64,000 nt of DNA from Flavobacterium johnsoniae. GTDB taxonomy: Bacteria > Bacteroidota > Bacteroidia > Flavobacteriales > Flavobacteriaceae. This document shows, piece by piece, positions 61,161 through 64,000 of this stretch. Each line of letters opens with the position of its first letter. The first letter of the stretch is position 1. The notes under the pieces were generated by a model that ran no database searches, was not told the DNA's origin, and saw only the letters and a list, made by a program, of their open reading frames with translations. Location of the stretch: NCBI RefSeq assembly GCF_030388325.1, contig NZ_CP103794.1, positions 2,852,001-2,916,000 on the forward strand, written 5' to 3'. A program made the position numbers and the translations under genes.

Positions 61161-62525
61161 ATGAACAAAAAACACCCTTCCAACGATATACTTTCGAATT
61201 TAGGAATTGAGAACCTAAACGAAATGCAGGAAATGGCGCACGATGCCATTTTGAACGAAAACAATGTTTTATTACTTTCTCCAACAGGGTCTGGAAAAAC
61301 ATTGGCGTTTTTGCTTCCAATTTTAGAATTATTACAGCCAGAAATTTTATCGGTTCAATGTTTAATTTTAGTTCCATCTCGTGAATTAGGGCTTCAAATT
61401 GAGCAAGTTTGGAAGAAAATGGGAACGCAATACAAAGTTAATATCTGCTACGGTGGACATTCAATTGACACTGAAATTAAAAACTTAAGCAATCCGCCGG
61501 CGGTTTTAATTGGAACGCCTGGAAGAATTGCCGATCATATTGACAGAGATACTTTTAGAACCGATAAAATTCAGACTTTAATTTTGGATGAGTTTGATAA
61601 ATCGCTTCAACTAGGGTTTCACGAACAAATGTCTTTTATTATCGGAAGATTAGCTAAAGTAAACAAAAAGGTTTTGGTTTCGGCAACTTCAGATATCGAA
61701 ATTCCGAAATATACACGCGTTGTAAATCCAACTATTTTAGATTTTATTCCAGAAGAAGAGGAAAAAGCAAATCTTTCTATGAAAATGGTGATTTCGCCAG
61801 CGAAAGATAAACTGCCAAGTTTGTTCAATTTGATTTGTTCGCTGAAATCAGAATCGGCTATTATTTTCTGTAATCACCGTGATGCGGCAGAACGAATTAG
61901 CGATACTTTAAACGAAAAAGGAATTTATTCGGTGTATTATCACGGCGGAATGGATCAGGAAGAACGTGAACGCGCTTTGATTCAGTTTAGAAATGGAAGT
62001 GTTACGTATTTAGTTACGACAGATTTGGCAGCCAGAGGTTTGGATATTCCAGAAATGAAACACGTTATTCATTATCATTTGCCTTTAAAAGAAGACGAGT
62101 TTACACATAGAAACGGTCGTACAGCGCGTATGCAGGCGACTGGAACGGCGTATATTATCATTCACGAAAGTGAAAAACAATTAGACTACATTGATTACGA
62201 AATGAAAGTTTTGGATGTCGAAGGAAAAGTTTCGCTTCCAAATCCGCCTCAATTTCAAACTATTTATATCAGTGGCGGAAAGAAAACTAAACTGAATAAA
62301 TTTGATATTGTCGGTTTCTTTTCTCAAAAAGGAAAACTAGAAAAAGACGATTTGGGATTGATTGAAGTAAAAGATTTCGTTTCGTTTGCAGCAGTAAAAT
62401 TCAATAAAGTTAAAGATTTGCTGAAAAATGTAAGAGATGAAAAGATGAAAGGCAAAAAGTTTAAAATTGAAGTTGCGCGTAACGTGATTAAAAAAGTAGA
62501 AGAGGAGAAGAAAGGGAAATATTGA
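61161..62525 (+). CDS. DEAD-box RNA helicase (DEFD variant)
   Basis: The 454-residue helicase has both RecA domains. Motif I is LSPTGSGKT near residue 44, Ia is LVPSRELGLQ, motif II reads LDEFDKS instead of DEAD, and motif III is SATSD. VI is HRNGRTARM near 323. The C-terminal extension (about residues 380-454) ends in a basic tail rich in Lys. It unwinds RNA duplexes in ribosome assembly or decay. The ATG at 61161 is used because a promoter box ends 4 bases before it; codons back to 61098 lie inside the CGCAAAG repeat. Confidence 0.92.
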   Translation: MNKKHPSNDILSNLGIENLNEMQEMAHDAILNENNVLLLSPTGSGKTLAFLLPILELLQPEILSVQCLILVPSRELGLQIEQVWKKMGTQYKVNICYGGHSIDTEIKNLSNPPAVLIGTPGRIADHIDRDTFRTDKIQTLILDEFDKSLQLGFHEQMSFIIGRLAKVNKKVLVSATSDIEIPKYTRVVNPTILDFIPEEEEKANLSMKMVISPAKDKLPSLFNLICSLKSESAIIFCNHRDAAERISDTLNEKGIYSVYYHGGMDQEERERALIQFRNGSVTYLVTTDLAARGLDIPEMKHVIHYHLPLKEDEFTHRNGRTARMQATGTAYIIIHESEKQLDYIDYEMKVLDVEGKVSLPNPPQFQTIYISGGKKTKLNKFDIVGFFSQKGKLEKDDLGLIEVKDFVSFAAVKFNKVKDLLKNVRDEKMKGKKFKIEVARNVIKKVEEEKKGKY

Positions 62526-62745
62526 TTTTAGATAATTTAGAAGAAAGAGGCAAGAGGCAAGATTCTAGCACAAAGATTAGAATTTAAATCTGACTTTTAT
62601 AGGTTTATCTTTTTGTTTTTCAATGTTTTAAGAAGTTGTAACTAACTTTTACAATTTTATGTTAAAAAAATAATGGTTTGATAGGTGTTTTTTCAATATT
62701 TCTATGTTTTTTTGCTATAGTAAAATTGTAAACCCCAAATTCATT

Positions 62746-63195
62746 ATGAAAAACATTATTACCATTGCTGCTTTGTTCTTTAGCTTTATTTCGTTTGCAC
62801 AAATCAAAGTTCTTGAAACTGTTCCTGTTGAAAAATTAGGAAAAGTAAACAACAATTACATTCAAAAAATTGGAGACGAATACACAGTGTATTACACTAC
62901 TATTCTAACTGATGATGATGATTCTTCTAATTTGAGAAAATTTTCATTCAAAAACCTTAATAATGATTACAATAACCTATACAACATCATTATGGGAGGT
63001 TTTACAGCAACACCTTTGTACGATATCAAATTAGAATTACCTAACAATTACATTTGGTTGCACTACACAGGAAACGTTGTTCCAGATAAAGCTACAGTTC
63101 AATTTATGGTTTCTAGCAAAGAAAGAGACGCTGCTACAAACAATGTTTCTGAGCCTTTAGTAAAAGATCAAATCAGTAAATTATTTCAGAAATAA
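62746..63195 (+). CDS. Unknown secreted protein
   Basis: I do not recognise this 149-residue precursor. The signal peptide (residues 1-19, ending ISFAQ) is clear. The mature part of about 130 residues is beta-rich, with TVYYTTILTDDDDSSNLRKF near residue 47 and YIWLHYTGNVVPDKATVQFM near 102. There are no cysteines and no sorting domain. The ATG at 62746 is chosen because it begins the signal peptide; 14 in-frame codons further upstream start at 62704. The 220-bp gap before it is AT-rich, with a TATGTTTTTTTGC near-box. A terminator follows. Confidence 0.7.
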   Translation: MKNIITIAALFFSFISFAQIKVLETVPVEKLGKVNNNYIQKIGDEYTVYYTTILTDDDDSSNLRKFSFKNLNNDYNNLYNIIMGGFTATPLYDIKLELPNNYIWLHYTGNVVPDKATVQFMVSSKERDAATNNVSEPLVKDQISKLFQK

Positions 63196-63216
63196 TTTTC
63201 TTTAAACAATATATTT

Positions 63217-63251
63217 AAAAGCCTGTTCAGTTTTATGAACGGGCTTTTTTG
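63217..63251 (+). terminator. Terminator after the small secreted protein
   Basis: AAAAGCCTGTTC pairs with GAACGGGCTTTT (one G-T pair) around AGTTTTAT, followed by a T-run. Confidence 0.88.
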
Positions 63252-63295
63252 TTTCAAGTCTCAGGTTTCAAGTTTATAAACTTACCTTCAATTTT

Positions 63296-63413
63296 AACGC
63301 AAAACACGCTAAGTTTTTTTTATTTTAAAGGCTTTGTAAAAGCGGAAAGTTCGCAAAGCTTTGTAATAAAACTTTGCGAACTTTGAGTTAATAATTGCGG
63401 CTTTGCGGTAAAA
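63296..63413. repeat. CGCAAAG-family inverted repeat, copy 8
   Basis: TAACGCAAAACACGCTAAG on the left, GCGGCTTTGCGGTAAAA on the right, and inner AAAGTTCGCAAAG and CTTTGCGAACTTT arms. CAAGTCTCAGGTTTCAAG flanks it on the left and CTTAGAATCTTAGCAACTTA on the right. It lies between two convergent genes, 46 bp from the PhnA stop. Confidence 0.8.
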
Positions 63414-63459
63414 CTAAAAATCTTAGAATCTTAGCAACTTAGAACCTTAGCGTCTTTTT

Positions 63460-64000
63460 TTATATCTTCTTAACATATTGCGTAATAATCACAATCTGTT
63501 GTCCATCAACTTTTCCTTCTATATATTCGGCATTTTCGTGATCTAGACGAATGTTTCTAACTGCAGTTCCTTGTTTAGCAACCATGCTAGAACCTTTTAC
63601 TTTAAGATCTTTAATTAAAACTACAGAATCTCCGTGTTGTAGTACTACGCCGTTACTGTCACGGTGAACTAATTTATTTTCGTCTTCTTCGCCTTCTCCA
63701 GTTGCTTTTGCCCATTCTAGCGTATCTTCATCCAAATACATCATGTCTAGTAATTCTTGTGGCCAGCCAGCTGAACGTAAACGGCTTAACATTCTCCACG
63801 CTACAACTTGTACAGGAATATTTTCATTCCACATACTGTCGTTAAGGCATCTCCAGTGATTTAAATCGACGTTGTCTGGATTTTCGATTTGGTCAATACA
63901 AGTGTTACAGGCTAATATAGCTTCATCAATTCCGCCTTTTTTGGTTGGAAGAACTTGATAAACTTTTAAATTTTCTTCAGCTCCACAAAGTTCACATTTA
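63460..64000 (-). CDS. PhnA-type zinc-ribbon protein, C-terminal part
   Basis: The frame stays open to the right edge of the window, so the N-terminus is missing. About 180 codons are visible. At the visible start a zinc ribbon shows CELCG and, later, CNTC, giving two Cys pairs. The C-terminal part carries the PhnA domain: QHGDSVVLIKDLKVKGSS, then AKQGTAVRNIRL and DGQQIVIITQYVKK. Despite the name, PhnA proteins are not required for phosphonate use in most bacteria. It ends in front of a CGCAAAG repeat and is convergent with the small secreted protein. An internal ATG at 63834 would give a truncated protein without the zinc ribbon. Confidence 0.85.
   Translation of the reverse strand, partial: KCELCGAEENLKVYQVLPTKKGGIDEAILACNTCIDQIENPDNVDLNHWRCLNDSMWNENIPVQVVAWRMLSRLRSAGWPQELLDMMYLDEDTLEWAKATGEGEEDENKLVHRDSNGVVLQHGDSVVLIKDLKVKGSSMVAKQGTAVRNIRLDHENAEYIEGKVDGQQIVIITQYVKKI

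Noticed and set aside
1..64000. tRNA or rRNA genes
   Set aside because: No cloverleaf with a GTTCGANTC arm and no rRNA-like stretch was recognised by eye, though a short tRNA could be missed without a scan.

Overview
The window is AT-rich chromosomal DNA from a member of the Bacteroidota, most probably a Flavobacterium or close relative. Several things point there. Promoter-like boxes of the TANNTTTG type lie ahead of many genes. Secreted proteins carry signal peptides ending in AQ or GQ. Some proteins have Bacteroidota-style lipoboxes or sorting-domain-like tails. The gene content (fused AK-HSD ThrA, RimB-RimK fusion, OstA-like protein, Clp/FtsH set) fits a flavobacterial core genome. Placement is inferred from protein style and signals, not from a database search. 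No rRNA, tRNA, CRISPR array, prophage or insertion sequence was seen.

Layout. 1-5 kb: the end of an S9 oligopeptidase, a cysteine-synthase-family enzyme, two tandem LamG-like secreted proteins and a 25-residue hydrophobic ORF. 5-10 kb: YebC-type regulator, Prc-like S41 protease, GcvT. 10-14.7 kb: NAD(P)HX dehydratase, a HipA-like kinase overlapping a DUF3037 gene, a GNAT acetyltransferase and an S10 peptidase, with many repeats between them. 14.7-17.9 kb: an AT-rich accessory island with a DarT-DarG toxin-antitoxin pair and an orphan nucleotidyltransferase-fold gene. 17.9-23.5 kb: the threonine operon thrA-thrB-thrC, preceded by a previously unlisted 33-codon leader peptide with six consecutive Thr codons. 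23.8-30.3 kb: HutH, a DUF47-PiT phosphate pair, an orphan membrane protein, a DUF421 protein and a RimB-RimK fusion. 30.3-39.9 kb: ClpC, GyrA, a TPR protein, OsmC and a DUF349 protein. 40-46.8 kb: an outer-membrane-like protein and the run ostA, a small membrane protein, a class-III aminotransferase, a TPR protein and aroE. 47-50 kb: a GH13 lipoprotein convergent with a GH130 enzyme. 50-56.7 kb: rsfS-ftsH, then LUD-cdsA-psd-acbp-sod, then birA. 56.8-64 kb: an SRPBCC protein, pyrE back to back with a NUDIX gene, an M14 carboxypeptidase, a DEAD-box helicase, a small secreted protein and a PhnA-type protein cut by the window end.

How parts work together. ThrA, ThrB and ThrC convert aspartate to threonine, and the leader peptide suggests control by charged tRNA-Thr and tRNA-Ile supply. 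FtsH, CdsA, Psd, an acyl-CoA-binding protein and a lipoprotein superoxide dismutase form a membrane and phospholipid neighbourhood. DarT and DarG form an ADP-ribosylation toxin and its reversing antitoxin.

The most striking non-coding feature is a dense set of dispersed inverted repeats of several families. One CGCAAAG-rich family has eight copies, seven of them abutting a stop codon. A 98-bp hairpin element occurs twice at about 89 percent identity by eye. In two places one repeat family sits inside another. These occupy most of the longer intergenic gaps, including both gaps inside thrABC.
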